A stretch of 64,000 nucleotides of DNA, from NCBI GenBank assembly GCA_963814955.1, contig CAWFEX010000004.1:248001-312000 (forward strand), given 5' to 3'. Every line of letters starts with the position of its first letter. The stretch's first letter is position 1. Shown piece after piece: positions 25,459-35,891 of the stretch. The notes under the pieces are model-generated. The model was not told the origin of the DNA and searched no databases. It saw only the letters and a list, made by a program, of their open reading frames with translations. The stretch comes from DATCJA01 sp963814955 (GTDB taxonomy: Bacteria > Acidobacteriota > Vicinamibacteria > Vicinamibacterales > UBA2999). The position numbers and the translations under genes were made by a program.

Positions 25459-26282
25459 TGGTGCGCCCCTCTCGCTGGCTCCGCGCTGTATCGGCACCCG
25501 CGCTTCACGTCAGCGCCCTGCTCGCAGGCCTGCTGCTGGTGCAGCCGATGCGGCTTTCCGAGGCAATCGCCCAGGTATCGCTGCTGCAGGACGAGCGTTT
25601 TGCGGGCGTTCAGTGGACCTTCGTACGAATCCGCTACTCCGCCTTTACCGTAGACAACCGCTATCGCCTGGATTACTGGGGCGAGCCGTGGGCGATCGAT
25701 GCGCCCGCTGCGGAACAGAACCTATCGCGGCGGCTGCGGACCGCGACGGCAATCGAAGTCAACGACCCGATCGTGCTGACGCTGGACGATCCCAAGCTCT
25801 GGGAACAGGGCTGGATTTATTTCGTCGAGCCCGGAAACCTGCGCCTCCGCGACGAAGAAGTGTCGATCCTCCGCGAATTCCTGCTGCGCGGCGGCACCGC
25901 CACATTCGACGATTTCCACGGTCCGTACGAGTGGGACAACTTCACCGACGAGATGCGGCGGGTGTTTCCCGATCGCCAGATCGTCGATCTGGAACCGCCT
26001 CATCCGATTTACACATCGTTCTATAACATCACTGCGTATCCCCAGACGCCCGGCCTCGGTTCGTTTTTTGCCGGCCGTACGTGGGAGAAGGGTGGATTTG
26101 TGGCGCGTCTGAGGGCAATCCTGGACGACCGCGGACGCCCCATGGTGCTCGCCAACTGGAATACCGACATGGGCGACGGCGTGGAGTGGTCGAACGCCGA
26201 AGAGTACCCGGGCTATCTGAAGTACACGGCCGACGCCTACCGCATGTTCATTAACGAGATCATTTACAGCCTGACGCACTAG
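25455..26282 (+). CDS. DUF4159 domain protein, secreted or membrane-anchored
   Basis: 275 residues. A hydrophobic leader (residues ~14-40) precedes the DUF4159 domain: FVRIRYSAFTVDNRYRLDYWGEPW, LREFLLRGGTATFDDFHG, then FVARLRAILDDRGRPMVLANWNTDMGDG. DUF4159 proteins regularly accompany MoxR/DUF58/BatA genes and have a glutamine-amidotransferase-like fold. Function not known. Eight bases separate it from moxR. Confidence 0.85.
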   Translation: MMVRPSRWLRAVSAPALHVSALLAGLLLVQPMRLSEAIAQVSLLQDERFAGVQWTFVRIRYSAFTVDNRYRLDYWGEPWAIDAPAAEQNLSRRLRTATAIEVNDPIVLTLDDPKLWEQGWIYFVEPGNLRLRDEEVSILREFLLRGGTATFDDFHGPYEWDNFTDEMRRVFPDRQIVDLEPPHPIYTSFYNITAYPQTPGLGSFFAGRTWEKGGFVARLRAILDDRGRPMVLANWNTDMGDGVEWSNAEEYPGYLKYTADAYRMFINEIIYSLTH

Positions 26283-26289
26283 GAGCGTC

Positions 26290-27300
26290 ATGTCCATTAC
26301 CGCCGTAGTTCCAAACTTCGCAGAGCGCGTACAACAAGGCCGTGAGCGGATCCTCGTGGAGCTGCGAAAGGCGATTGTGGGGCAGGACGAAGTCGTCGAT
26401 GAGGTTCTCATCGCGCTCTTCACGGGCGGACACTGTCTTATTACAGGCGTCCCCGGGCTTGCCAAGACGCTGCTCATCAAGACGATCGCCGAGATTCTCG
26501 ATCTCAGCTTCAAGAGAATTCAGTTCACGCCCGATTTGATGCCCGCCGACATCACGGGGACTGAGATTCTGGACGAGCAACACGGCACACGTACCCTCCG
26601 CTTCGTGCACGGGCCGGTATTCGCGCAGATCATTCTGGCGGACGAGATCAATCGCACGCCGCCAAAAACTCAGGCGGCGCTGCTCGAGGCGATGCAGGAG
26701 TTCCACGTGACGGCGGCCGGGCGGACCTATCCACTGGAACGTCCGTTCTTCGTCCTCGCGACCCAGAATCCAATCGAGCTCGAAGGCACTTACCCGTTGC
26801 CTGAGGCCCAGCTCGATCGATTCATGCTCAACGTCGTGATGACCTACCTGCCGGAAGACGATGAAGTCCGCGTCGTGACCGAAACAACTGGAACAGATGT
26901 GCCGAACGTGACGCGGGTCCTGAACGGATCGGACATCCTGGAGTTCCAACGTATCGTCCGCCAGGTTGTCGTCACCGATGAAGTCGCGCGGTATGCGGTG
27001 CGGCTCGCCTCAGCGTCGAGGCCGGGCCAGAACGGGTCGCCCGATTTCGTCGACAAGTACGTGAAGTGGGGCGCGGGACTTCGTGCGTCGCAAGGCCTGA
27101 TTCTCGGCGGCAAGGCACGGGCGCTGATGCATGGGCGTCACCACGTGTCGATCCGGGACATTCAGGCGCTCGCCCTGCCCATCCTCCGCCATCGCATAGT
27201 CACCAACTTCTATGCGGAAGCCGAGCACCTCACTGCCGACAGCGTCGTCGCACGCCTGCTCGAAGCGGTGCCGGTGCCGAGAAGCGGCCTGTCGGTATGA
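26290..27300 (+). CDS. MoxR family AAA+ ATPase
   Basis: 336 residues. Walker A GVPGLAKT (K59), Walker B IILADEINRTPPKTQ, sensor 1 VLATQNPIELEGTYPLPEAQLDRF and a C-terminal AAA lid. MoxR ATPases act as chaperones for von Willebrand A proteins, which follow here. An AGGAGCG ribosome site precedes the ATG. The stop codon overlaps the DUF58 start (ATGA). Confidence 0.95.
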   Translation: MSITAVVPNFAERVQQGRERILVELRKAIVGQDEVVDEVLIALFTGGHCLITGVPGLAKTLLIKTIAEILDLSFKRIQFTPDLMPADITGTEILDEQHGTRTLRFVHGPVFAQIILADEINRTPPKTQAALLEAMQEFHVTAAGRTYPLERPFFVLATQNPIELEGTYPLPEAQLDRFMLNVVMTYLPEDDEVRVVTETTGTDVPNVTRVLNGSDILEFQRIVRQVVVTDEVARYAVRLASASRPGQNGSPDFVDKYVKWGAGLRASQGLILGGKARALMHGRHHVSIRDIQALALPILRHRIVTNFYAEAEHLTADSVVARLLEAVPVPRSGLSV

Positions 27301-28211
27301 AGACGCGGGAGGGCGGGAAACGGAGCGAGCTGCGTTTTCTGGATCCTGCGACCCTCGCGCGTCTGGGCACGCTGGAGCTCAAAGCACGTACCGTCGTTGA
27401 AGGGTTTCTATCCGGGCTTCATCGCAGTCCTTTCAAGGGCTTCAGCGTCGAATTCGCCGAATACCGGCAATACCTTCCCGGCGATGACCTGTCGACGATC
27501 GACTGGAAAGTTTACGCACGCAGCGATCGCTATTACGTCAAGAAGTTCGAAGAAGAAACAAACGTCGACTGTTATCTGCTGCTGGATGTCAGCGCGTCGA
27601 TGGGTTACCAGTCGCGCGGGCTCACCAAGCTGCGCTACGGCTCGATGCTCGCCGCATCCCTCGCGTATCTGATGAACCGGCAGCGCGACGCCGTGGCGCT
27701 GACGACATTTGACGACACGATTTCGACGATGCTGCCGCCGAGCGCGCGGCCGAGTCACCTCCGTTCCGTCCTGATGACGCTGGAGACGCTGACGCTTGGG
27801 ATGCGCACCGATGTCTCGAAGCCGCTTCATTTGCTTGCCGACGGGATCAAGAGGCGGGGCCTCGTGGTGCTCATTTCCGACCTGCTCGACGAACCGGAGC
27901 GGGTCATCGATGGCTTGCGGCATTTTCGTTTCCGGGGCAGTGACGTCATCGTCTTCCACCTGCTCGATCCCGCCGAGCGGACGTTTCCTTTCGACCGGGC
28001 GGCGCGATTTCGCGATATCGAGCTTGGCGACGAGCTGATCGCCGTGCCGGCAGTGGTTCGCCAGCGGTACCTCGACGAGCTCAATCAGGCTGTTGCCCGC
28101 TACAGACAGGAGCTGGGATCGGCAGGCATCGACTACGAGTTGATCGACACCTCGACGCCGCTTGATTTCGCGCTGATGTCGTACCTGTCCACGAGAGGAC
28201 GGACACGATAA
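27297..28211 (+). CDS. DUF58 domain protein (VWA-like, MoxR partner)
   Basis: 304 residues from ATG 27297. The DUF58 hallmark EYRQYLPGDDLSTIDWKVYARSD (about 60-80) is followed by a VWA-like fold with a MIDAS-type DVSASM. Typical partner of MoxR in Bat-type operons. The upstream part of the open frame is antisense-like filler inside moxR and is excluded. Overlaps the BatA gene by one base. Confidence 0.92.
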   Translation: MKTREGGKRSELRFLDPATLARLGTLELKARTVVEGFLSGLHRSPFKGFSVEFAEYRQYLPGDDLSTIDWKVYARSDRYYVKKFEEETNVDCYLLLDVSASMGYQSRGLTKLRYGSMLAASLAYLMNRQRDAVALTTFDDTISTMLPPSARPSHLRSVLMTLETLTLGMRTDVSKPLHLLADGIKRRGLVVLISDLLDEPERVIDGLRHFRFRGSDVIVFHLLDPAERTFPFDRAARFRDIELGDELIAVPAVVRQRYLDELNQAVARYRQELGSAGIDYELIDTSTPLDFALMSYLSTRGRTR

Positions 28212-30076
28212 TGTTCGGCCTCTCCTTTCTCTCGCCGCTCTTCCTGGTTGGCGCCGCGGCCGCGGCGATCCCGATTGCAATTCACCTCTTTTACCGCAGG
28301 GCCGAGCCCGTCGTGGAGTTTGCCGCGATGCGGTACCTGCGTCAGGCTCCAGTGGAACAGTCCCGGCGTCGCCGGCTGCGCGAGCTGGTGCTGCTGGCGC
28401 TGCGCGTCGCCGCTCTGGTGTTGCTGGCGTGCGCGTTTGCGCGGCCGTATCTCTCTGCCGCGGCTGCTTCGGCGAGCGACGCAGTGACGGCCATTCTGAT
28501 CGACACCTCCGCGAGCGTGACCGGGCCCGGCCAGTTCGACCGGGTACGAGACCGCGCCGCAGCGTTGATTCGCGAAGCACCAGCGACGCACGCGGTTACC
28601 GTGCTGTCATTCGCACGCACAGCGGAGGTTATGACGCCGGTTTCCTTCGATCGGGCGGGCGCTCTGGCCGCCGTCGCGCAGCTCAAACCGGGTTCGGGCG
28701 CAACACGTTACAAGACCGCGCTGCAGCGCACGGCCCAGGAGCTTGACGGACGCGCCGGACGCATCGTCGTCGTCACCGACCTTCAGCAGAGCGGCTGGGA
28801 CACCACCGATGGTGGCGTGCCCGAGAACGTGTCCGTCGAGCTACAGGAGATCGAAGGCCCGTCCACGAACGCTGCGGTGACGGCTCTTCGCGTCGAGGGC
28901 GGCGACGCGGTTGCCGTTGTTCAGAACTATTCGTCGCAGCCCGCCATCGAGCAGGTGCTGTTTGCCGTGGACGGGCGTCGGCTTGGGGCCGTTGCCGTCA
29001 CTGCGCAGCCTGGAAGTAATGCCGAGGCTCGCGTTTCGCTTGGCACTATTGAATCGGGTGCGCTGTCGGCGTCAATAAGCGACCGCGATGGCTTTCTCGC
29101 GGATAACGTGCGGCACGCCGTGCTCGATCCCGCCAGCGCCGTGTCGGTACTGGGGCTTACCGCTTCGGGCCGCCCAGCTGAGTCGCTGTATCTGGATCAG
29201 GCGCTCGCGGTCGTTGACGGAGCTGCGGGCTTCAGGTTCAAAGCAGTGGGCGCGGCGGCGTTTTCCTCGCTCGACGCGAAGGCGCTCGGAGACGTGGACG
29301 TTGTCGTCGTACTGGGCACCCGGGGTCTCGAACAACGCGGCCGCGAACGCCTGGCCGAGCTCGTGCGTTCCGGGCGCGGAGTGCTGCTGACCGCGGGGCC
29401 TGACGTGGAGCCGGCGGTCGTCAAACAGGCGCTGAGCGGCGTAGTAGCCACGTCGTGGCGCACTCGAGAGGCTGCACCTGTGACCTTCACCCCCGATGAC
29501 GCCCGGCATCCCGTGTTCCGGCTGTTCGGCGGCGCGGGAACGCTTGGTAACGTCAGTTTCACGCGCACTGCCCTCATCGAGCCGCCGGCGTCAGCGAAGG
29601 TGATTGCCCGATACGCCGACGGAACACCTGCGCTCGTTGAAGAGCGGACGTCGGGCGGCAAAGTCCTGGTGTTCGGTTCCGACCTCAACCATGCCTGGAA
29701 CGACTTTCCGCTGCAGCCAGCGTTCCTGCCATTCGTCCACGAAGCGATCCGCTACCTCGCGTCGCCTCGCAGCGGACGCTCCGACTATGTCGTCGGCGAG
29801 CTTGCCGGTCCCGACGGTGCGACCCCAGGTGTCGTACAGATCGGCGCTGAAGGACGGCGCGCGGCCGTCAACGTGGACGTGCGTGAAGCCGATCCGCGCC
29901 GAATGACCGTGGATGCGTTTCAATCCGGGATTTCGCGCCTCCACGCAACTGGCCAGCAACAGGCACGCACGGTGGCGCGGCAGCAGGAAGATCAACAGTC
30001 GCTCTGGCGCTACGGATTGCTCCTGATGGTAATCAGCCTCGCGGCCGAAGGCCTGCTGGGGCGGAGGCTCGGATGA
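28211..30076 (+). CDS. BatA/VWA domain membrane protein
   Basis: 621 residues. The N-terminus is the BatA (aerotolerance regulator) membrane domain, FLSPLFLVGAAAAAIPIAIHL ... FAAMRYLRQ, then a TM segment and a VWA domain with ILIDTSASV (MIDAS, about 95-103) and IVVVTDLQQSGW. The middle has a GATase-like part (LAELVRSGRGVLLTAGPD) and the end a TM segment (GLLLMVISLAAEGLLG). Bat proteins are periplasm-facing and thought to work with MoxR. Four-base overlap with the DUF4175 gene. Confidence 0.88.
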   Translation: MFGLSFLSPLFLVGAAAAAIPIAIHLFYRRAEPVVEFAAMRYLRQAPVEQSRRRRLRELVLLALRVAALVLLACAFARPYLSAAAASASDAVTAILIDTSASVTGPGQFDRVRDRAAALIREAPATHAVTVLSFARTAEVMTPVSFDRAGALAAVAQLKPGSGATRYKTALQRTAQELDGRAGRIVVVTDLQQSGWDTTDGGVPENVSVELQEIEGPSTNAAVTALRVEGGDAVAVVQNYSSQPAIEQVLFAVDGRRLGAVAVTAQPGSNAEARVSLGTIESGALSASISDRDGFLADNVRHAVLDPASAVSVLGLTASGRPAESLYLDQALAVVDGAAGFRFKAVGAAAFSSLDAKALGDVDVVVVLGTRGLEQRGRERLAELVRSGRGVLLTAGPDVEPAVVKQALSGVVATSWRTREAAPVTFTPDDARHPVFRLFGGAGTLGNVSFTRTALIEPPASAKVIARYADGTPALVEERTSGGKVLVFGSDLNHAWNDFPLQPAFLPFVHEAIRYLASPRSGRSDYVVGELAGPDGATPGVVQIGAEGRRAAVNVDVREADPRRMTVDAFQSGISRLHATGQQQARTVARQQEDQQSLWRYGLLLMVISLAAEGLLGRRLG

Positions 30077-33000
30077 TGGGCGAAGGTTACGCAGAACTCT
30101 TGGCGCTGATCGCCCGAATCAGAAAACGGTGGCGCGCGGTCACCACGCTGCGACTGTGGACGCGGGCTGCAGGGAGTGCCGCTCTGGCGATGGGGCTGGC
30201 GTTGCTCACTTACAAGCTCACGCAACCCGCAGGCGGCCCGCTGGTGGCGTTGTGGGGTGCTTCGATCGCACTCGTGATCGTCGTGATGATCTGGGCGATC
30301 GCGTCAATTCGGCGTTCGCCGGGCGAACCACAGATGGCGCGGTTCATCGAGGAACGGTGTCCGGAGCTCGAGGATTCGCTGGTGAGCGCGCTGGCACATG
30401 GCGTGTCCGATCCGCAGCCGATGTTTGCGGCCGTCGTGGATGATGCGGCCCGTCGAGCACGGCACATCGACATAGACTGCATCATCAGCAGCCGCGCCGT
30501 GCGGCAGGCGGTGCTTCTTGCGACCGCCGCATCCATCACGTTTGCCGTCATTGGCACCTTTTCCATTGCTCCAGTCACGCAGGCGGCGAGAGTCGTGCGC
30601 GTCTACGCGTTCCCTGGAAGTCTCAATCTGCAGGTAAGGCCGGGTGATGCTCGTATTCGTGCCGGCGAGTCTCTGCAAGTCGTGGCGACGCTTTCGGGCG
30701 ACGAGCTCGTCGTTCCCGTTCTGCGTGTCGGCAGCGGCGACAACTGGCGTGAAACCCGAATGGAAAGATCCGATTCAGGGTTTGCTTTCACCGTCGACCG
30801 TATCGAACAGGATTTTCGCTACGCAGTGACGGCCGCAGGTGCTTCGTCGCGCGAATACACCGTTACCGTGATGCGACCGCCGCGTGTGGAGCGGATCGAT
30901 CTGCGCTACGAGTTTCCCGCCGCACTGGGCATGCCTGCACGTGACGAAGAGGACGGCGGGGACATTTACGGCCCCGCGGGCACGCGCGTGCGGGTTACGG
31001 TGCATACCGACAAGCCCGTTCGCGACGCGGCACTGACACTCACCGGAAGTAATGCAGTTGCGCTGTCGTCGAGTGGTGATGTCCTGCAGGGCGAGCTGAC
31101 GATCACCGACGACGGCTCATACCGCGTGGCCCTCACCGACGCCGATGGCCTGATCAACCCGGGGGACACCGAGTATTTCATTCGAACACTGCAGGACAGG
31201 CCACCGGACGTACGAATCATCCGCCCCGCCAGCGATCGCCAGGTGTCTCCACTCGAGGAAGTTGCCATCGAAGCGCGTGCCGACGATGACTTCGGCGTGG
31301 CGGCACTCGACCTCGTCTACACGAGAGCCGGCAGCGCGGAGAAGGCGGTTCCATTTACTCGCACCGGCGCCGGCACGACGGTTACCGGTCGTCGCATGTT
31401 GTACCTCGAGGATCTCGAAGTTGAAACCCGGCGATGTTGTCGCCTATTACGCACGGGCCCGCGACCTCAGTCGAGGAAAGCGGTCGAACGAAGCCCGAAG
31501 CGACATCTTCTTTCTCGAGGTCACCCCCTTTGAGGAGGAGTTCGTTGCTTCCCAGAGCCAGGGGGCAGGTGGCGGCGGCGGCGGTGATGAGGGACTCGAG
31601 GAGCTGATTCAGTCCCAGAAGGACATCATCACAGCCACATGGAACCTTGACCGTCGTGGACGAGAAGCGGGAGGCCGGTCGCAGGACGACATCCGGACGG
31701 TTGCCCGCGGGCAGCGAGACCTCCACGGTCGGGCTAATACGCTGCATACCGAGATGCTGCGCGCGAGCGACCGGCGTCGCCGCCTGCCTGGAGGGCGCGG
31801 TGGTCCGGCGGCTCCCGCGGGCGACGCGATGGTGGAGGCTGTCGGACGAGCCGTCTCCGCGATGGTGGGTGCGTATCAGCAGCTCGACGCGCTCAAGACA
31901 AGCGACGCCCTGCCGCACGAGATGACCGCGCTCAACGAGCTGTTGCGTGCTCAGGCCGAAGTCCGGCGCCGCGACGTGCAGCAGCAGGCGAACGGAACAG
32001 GCGGTGCCGGCTCCAATCGGAGGCAGCAGGATCTGTCGTCGCTCTTCGACCGCGAGCTGGCTAAGGAGCAGGAAACAAACTACGAGACTCCGCAAAGCCG
32101 CGAAACGGAGCAGGAGCAGCAGTCAGGAGATGGGGCGCTCGACAAGGTCCGCGATCTTGCGCGGCGACAGGATGCGCTGAGCCGGAGCGAGAAAGAGCTT
32201 GCGGAAAAACGAAACACGTTGTCCCCGGAGCAGGCGCGGCGCGAACTCGAGCGGTTGACTCGTGAGCAGAGCGAATTGAGACGTCAGGCGGAGGAGCTCG
32301 CCCGCGAACTTCAGCAAAATCAGCAGGGGCAGAGAGGGCAGCAGAACCAAAGCGGACAGCAGAGCCAAAGCGGACAGCAGAGCCAAAGCGGACAGCAGGA
32401 GCCAGAGTGGACAGCAGGGCCAGAGTGGACAACAGGGCCAGGGGAGCCAGCAGGCGCAGAACGGCCAGGGAGGGCAGGCCGGGCAAAGCAGTGAGCGGCA
32501 GCAGGCAAGCCGCGCGTTGCAGCAGGCGTCGGAGGACATGCAGAGTGCGGCAACCGAGCTTCGGCGCGATAACCCGGGGCAGGCGAGCGCCCGCGGCAGC
32601 AGGGCCGCCGAACGGCTGCGTGACGTAGAGCAGCAGATGCGCGGATCGCAGCCCGACGATCGTCGTCGCGCTCTCGGTGAGCTTCAGTTGGAATCGCGGC
32701 AGGTCGCGGAAGCACAGCGCCGCCTCGGCAACGACGCAACGGGACCGGGTCGTTCGGGCGATCGCGGCGATCGCGCCCGCCAGCGGGCAACGGAACAAGA
32801 GCGCCTCGCAGACCGGACCGAGCGTGTCGAAGAGGCAGTGCGACAACTGGCGGGTGGTTCAGGCGAAGCCGACCAGCGGCAGAAAAATGCATTGAGCGAG
32901 GCTGCCCAGGATCTCGACAAACAACGGCTGTCGCAGCGTATGCGCGACGCCGCGCGCGCCGACCGGCAGCCGGGCGATGCGCCGGGTGGGAGAGAGGCGT

Positions 33001-33618
33001 CCGCACAGCGTGAAGGCGAGGCGATTGCACGGGGGCTCGATCGCCTGGCGGATCGGCTCGGAGCTGCAAGTGGCGACAGTGAGGCCTCGCAGCAACTGGG
33101 CGAGGAGCTGTCGCGCATACGACGGCTCCGTGAGCAGTTGACGTCGCTCGATCGTCAGCTCGAGGGGCTCCGCAACGAGTCGTCGAGCGAGTCTGGCCGC
33201 GGGGGCAACGAGGCGGGCCGTCAGGGCGGCAATCAGCGGGGCCGCCAGGGCGGTCGCGGCGAGCAGCCGGGGGGCCTGGGGCAGGACGCGGGCTCTGAGG
33301 GGCCGTGGCAGGAAGCCCGCGAGCTGTTGAAAGAGCTGCGGCAGAACGAAGAGGTTGTTCCCGCTGACGCGGACGGGTTCAACCCGGGTCGCTCGGCGCC
33401 GGGCACGGAAGCGTGGAAACAGGATTTTCAAAAGTGGGACGAGCTCAAGGTTCAGCTGGCGGCGGCGCTGGAGCGCGTGGAGCGCACCACTGCGGATCGA
33501 CTTCGTGCCGAACAATCGCGTGATCGCCTCAACGCCGGCGCAACGCAGGCTGTGCCGGAGTCTTATCGCCGGCTCGTTGAAAAGTACCTACCGGGCGCTC
33601 GCGTCAGGAGGAAGGTAG
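30073..33618 (+). CDS. DUF4175 family membrane protein, broken by three frameshifts
   Basis: 1180 residues after repair; the total length is divisible by three only after removing three inserted bases. Two TM segments near the N-terminus (about 38-54, 60-79) and a third near 150-175 precede a beta-rich region and then ~700 residues of charged, Gln-rich, coiled-coil sequence. Breaks: (1) an extra T at 31421-31422 (EV-KPGDVVAYYARARD is restored); (2) an extra G at 32398-32399 inside an 18-bp repeat; (3) an extra C in GTACC at 33584-33588 (YYRALASGGR, stop 33618). Open pieces are 30073-31533, ~31420-32494 and ~32400-33803. DUF4175 genes usually lie between BatA-like genes, as here. Confidence 0.82.
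32345..32435 (+). repeat. 18-bp tandem repeat in coding sequence (Gln/Ser/Gly-rich)
   Basis: Five copies of an 18-bp unit, consensus AGCCAAAGCGGACAGCAG, encode (SQSGQQ)n within the coiled-coil part of the DUF4175 protein. Copies 4-5 have drifted (AGT for AGC, CAA for CAG). One extra G sits between copies 3 and 4 and shifts the frame; such repeats are prone to slippage. Confidence 0.9.
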
Positions 33619-33668
33619 CCGGAGCCTTCAGTCAAGAGGAGGGTAGCCGGAGGCCTTCAGGCCTCCGG
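33615..33668 (+). repeat. REP-like hairpins (family 4), one degenerate and one perfect
   Basis: A degenerate GTAG copy starts at 33615, overlapping the DUF4175 stop codon. A perfect copy has GTAG at 33643-33646, stem CCGGAGGCCT (33647-33656), loop TC, AGGCCTCCGG (33659-33668). It lies 8 bases before the next ATG and inside an operon, so it may modulate rather than end transcription. Confidence 0.75.
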
Positions 33669-33676
33669 AAGGACGC

Positions 33677-35891
33677 ATGCAATTCGCCGTGTCTTATCCC
33701 TGGTGGATGCTCGTCGTGCTGGCCGTTGCCGCGGCGGCGGTCGCCTGGGCATCGTACGCCGGGGCGATTGTTGCCATCACGCCGCGCCATCGGGGCGTCC
33801 TGACGTCGCTTCGCGCGCTGACGTTGGCACTACTGGTGTTGTGTCTGCTGCGACCCGTCCGAGTGATTCCGCCTGACACGAGCAGCGACGCCGTCGTTCC
33901 CGTTCTCGTTGACGTATCCCGCAGCATGGCCCTCCCGGATGTGGATGGCAGCCGGCGCATCGACGTCGCCCAACAGCTCGTCCAAACACAAATTCAGCCC
34001 GCGCTGGAGCGCCGATTCCGTCAGGAACTCTGGAGTTTCGGCGATCGGCTCGAACAGGTCTCCGAGGGTGGTCTCACAGCCAATGCGCGGCGCAGCGACT
34101 TGTCGGGTGCGCTGCGGGCCGTGCGGGAACGCTACCGCGAACGGCAGGTTGCCGGAATCGTTGTGATTTCCGATGGCGGCGACACCGGAGCTCAGGACGC
34201 CGCGGCGGCCGTGGAAGAAGGCGGCGTGCCGGTGTATGCGATCGGCGTTGGCGGTCCGCGTCTGGCACCGGATTTTGAAGTGCTCGACTTGTCCGCCGGT
34301 GAGGCGACGCTGGCAGACTCCTCCGTCGATATCAGCGTGGCGGCGGTGAACCGGGGCGGCACCGGTCCTTTTGACTGTACGCGTGCTCGCGAACGGAAGG
34401 CCGGTTGATTTACGCCGTGTGACGCCGGCAGCCGACGGCAGTCCCGTGCGCGCTGTCTTCACGGTAACGCCCGCGCGAGACACCGCGACGCTCTACACCG
34501 TTGAGATTCCGTCGGGCGCGGGCGAGCGTGTGCTCGAAAACAATCGCCGCAGTGTGCTCGTCGAGCCGCCGGGCAGACGCCGCCAGATTCTGATGATCGA
34601 AGGAGCTCCAGGATTCGAGCATTCGTTCATCAAGCGGGCGCTCAGTGACGATCCGGGCTTCGAGATCGATTCTGTTGTCCGCAAGGGGCGCGACGTGCGC
34701 GGCGCCGCGACATATTTCGTCCTCGCGACACCGGGGCGCGCGCCGCGCCTGGCTTCAGGGTTTCCTCAGGAGCGCGCCGCACTGTACGAATACGACGCGA
34801 TTGTTCTGGCCAACGTCGAGCCCGACACACTCTCGCGGCCGCAGCTCCAACTCCTGGCGGACTTCGTCGAACAGAGGGGCGGCGGCCTTCTGGTGCTCGG
34901 GGGGAAGTCGTTCGCTCAGCAGGGATTTGCCGGCACCCCGCTCGAAGAGGCGCTTCCGCTCCGGCTGACCGACCGCGGAAATGGCGTGGTGCGCGCCGCG
35001 AACCGTCCGGAATCTCGCTTGACCGTGAGGCTGACCGCCGATGGTCTCACGCACCCTGTCATGCGCACTGTCGGCGATGCCGAAGACCTCGACAGGCGCT
35101 GGCAGGCGATGCCCGCGCTGGCCGGTGTGGCGACGCTGGGCGCGCTTCGCGCGGGCGCGCAGGCGCTCGCCGTCGTGAACGCAGCCGATGGCCCACGCCC
35201 TCTCGTGGCCGTGCAGCGTTATGGACAGGGGCGTGTGGTCATATTTGCCGGCGAGGCGTCGTGGCGATGGCGCATGCAGATGCCATCAACGGATCGCACG
35301 CACGAATTGTTCTGGCGGCAGGCGGTTCGCTGGATTGCTGCTCCCGCTCCCGATCGTGTGTCGATTGGTTCGGTACCGTCGCTCGTGCCGGGCAGCACCG
35401 CGGCGGTGACCGTCGCCGTCCGAACCGAAGAGTTCGCATCGGTGGGCGATGCCGGCGTGCGGCTGCGCGTCACGCGGCCTGACGGGTCGACTCAGGACGT
35501 TGACACGGCATTGACCGATTCGCAGACGGGGAGCTATCTCGGCGAAGTGCCGCTCCAGGAGCCGGGAGTCTACCGTCTTGCCGCGGTCGCACAGCTCGGC
35601 CCGACACGGGTGAGCGCCGCCGACCGCTGGCTCCTCGTCGGTGGAAGCGACCTGGAAATGGCCGACCCCAGGCTGAACGATGACGTCCTGCGCCGTATCG
35701 CCATTGCCAGCGGCGGCGATTACATGGCTGCCGATGACGCCGCGCGGCTTCCCTCGTTGCTCGAGGCGGCGTCGGCGCAACAGCTTGCGCCTCGGCTCGA
35801 GGAGCTGTGGCACAACGTCTGGATCTTCGTTGCATTGATGATGCTGCTTGCCACTGAGTGGATGCTGCGGCGTCGATGGGGACTACGGTGA
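33677..35891 (+). CDS. VWA and GATase-like domain membrane protein, frameshifted
   Basis: 737 residues after repair. Two N-terminal TM segments, a VWA domain (VPVLVDVSRSMALPD at ~75-90; GIVVISDGGDTGA), a CARDB/Ig-like part, then a glutamine-amidotransferase-like domain (ILMIEGAPGFEHSFIKRAL ... VEQRGGGLLVLGG) and a C-terminal TM segment. The frame breaks in a T4 run at 34369-34372; three Ts restore GP-LTVRVLANGRPV. Length is a multiple of three only with this one base removed. Overlaps the caspase-like gene by GTGA. Confidence 0.83.

Noticed and set aside
27408..28580. 390-codon open frame on the minus strand
   Set aside because: Antisense to DUF58 and BatA; no recognisable domain and Arg-rich shadow composition.
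32345..32435. CRISPR-like repeat array
   Set aside because: Units are 18 bp with no spacers and encode an in-frame Gln/Ser/Gly repeat.
31262..32494. Separate gene start inside DUF4175
   Set aside because: The first ~50 residues are wrong-frame; protein similarity continues from the upstream frame across an extra T, so it is one gene.
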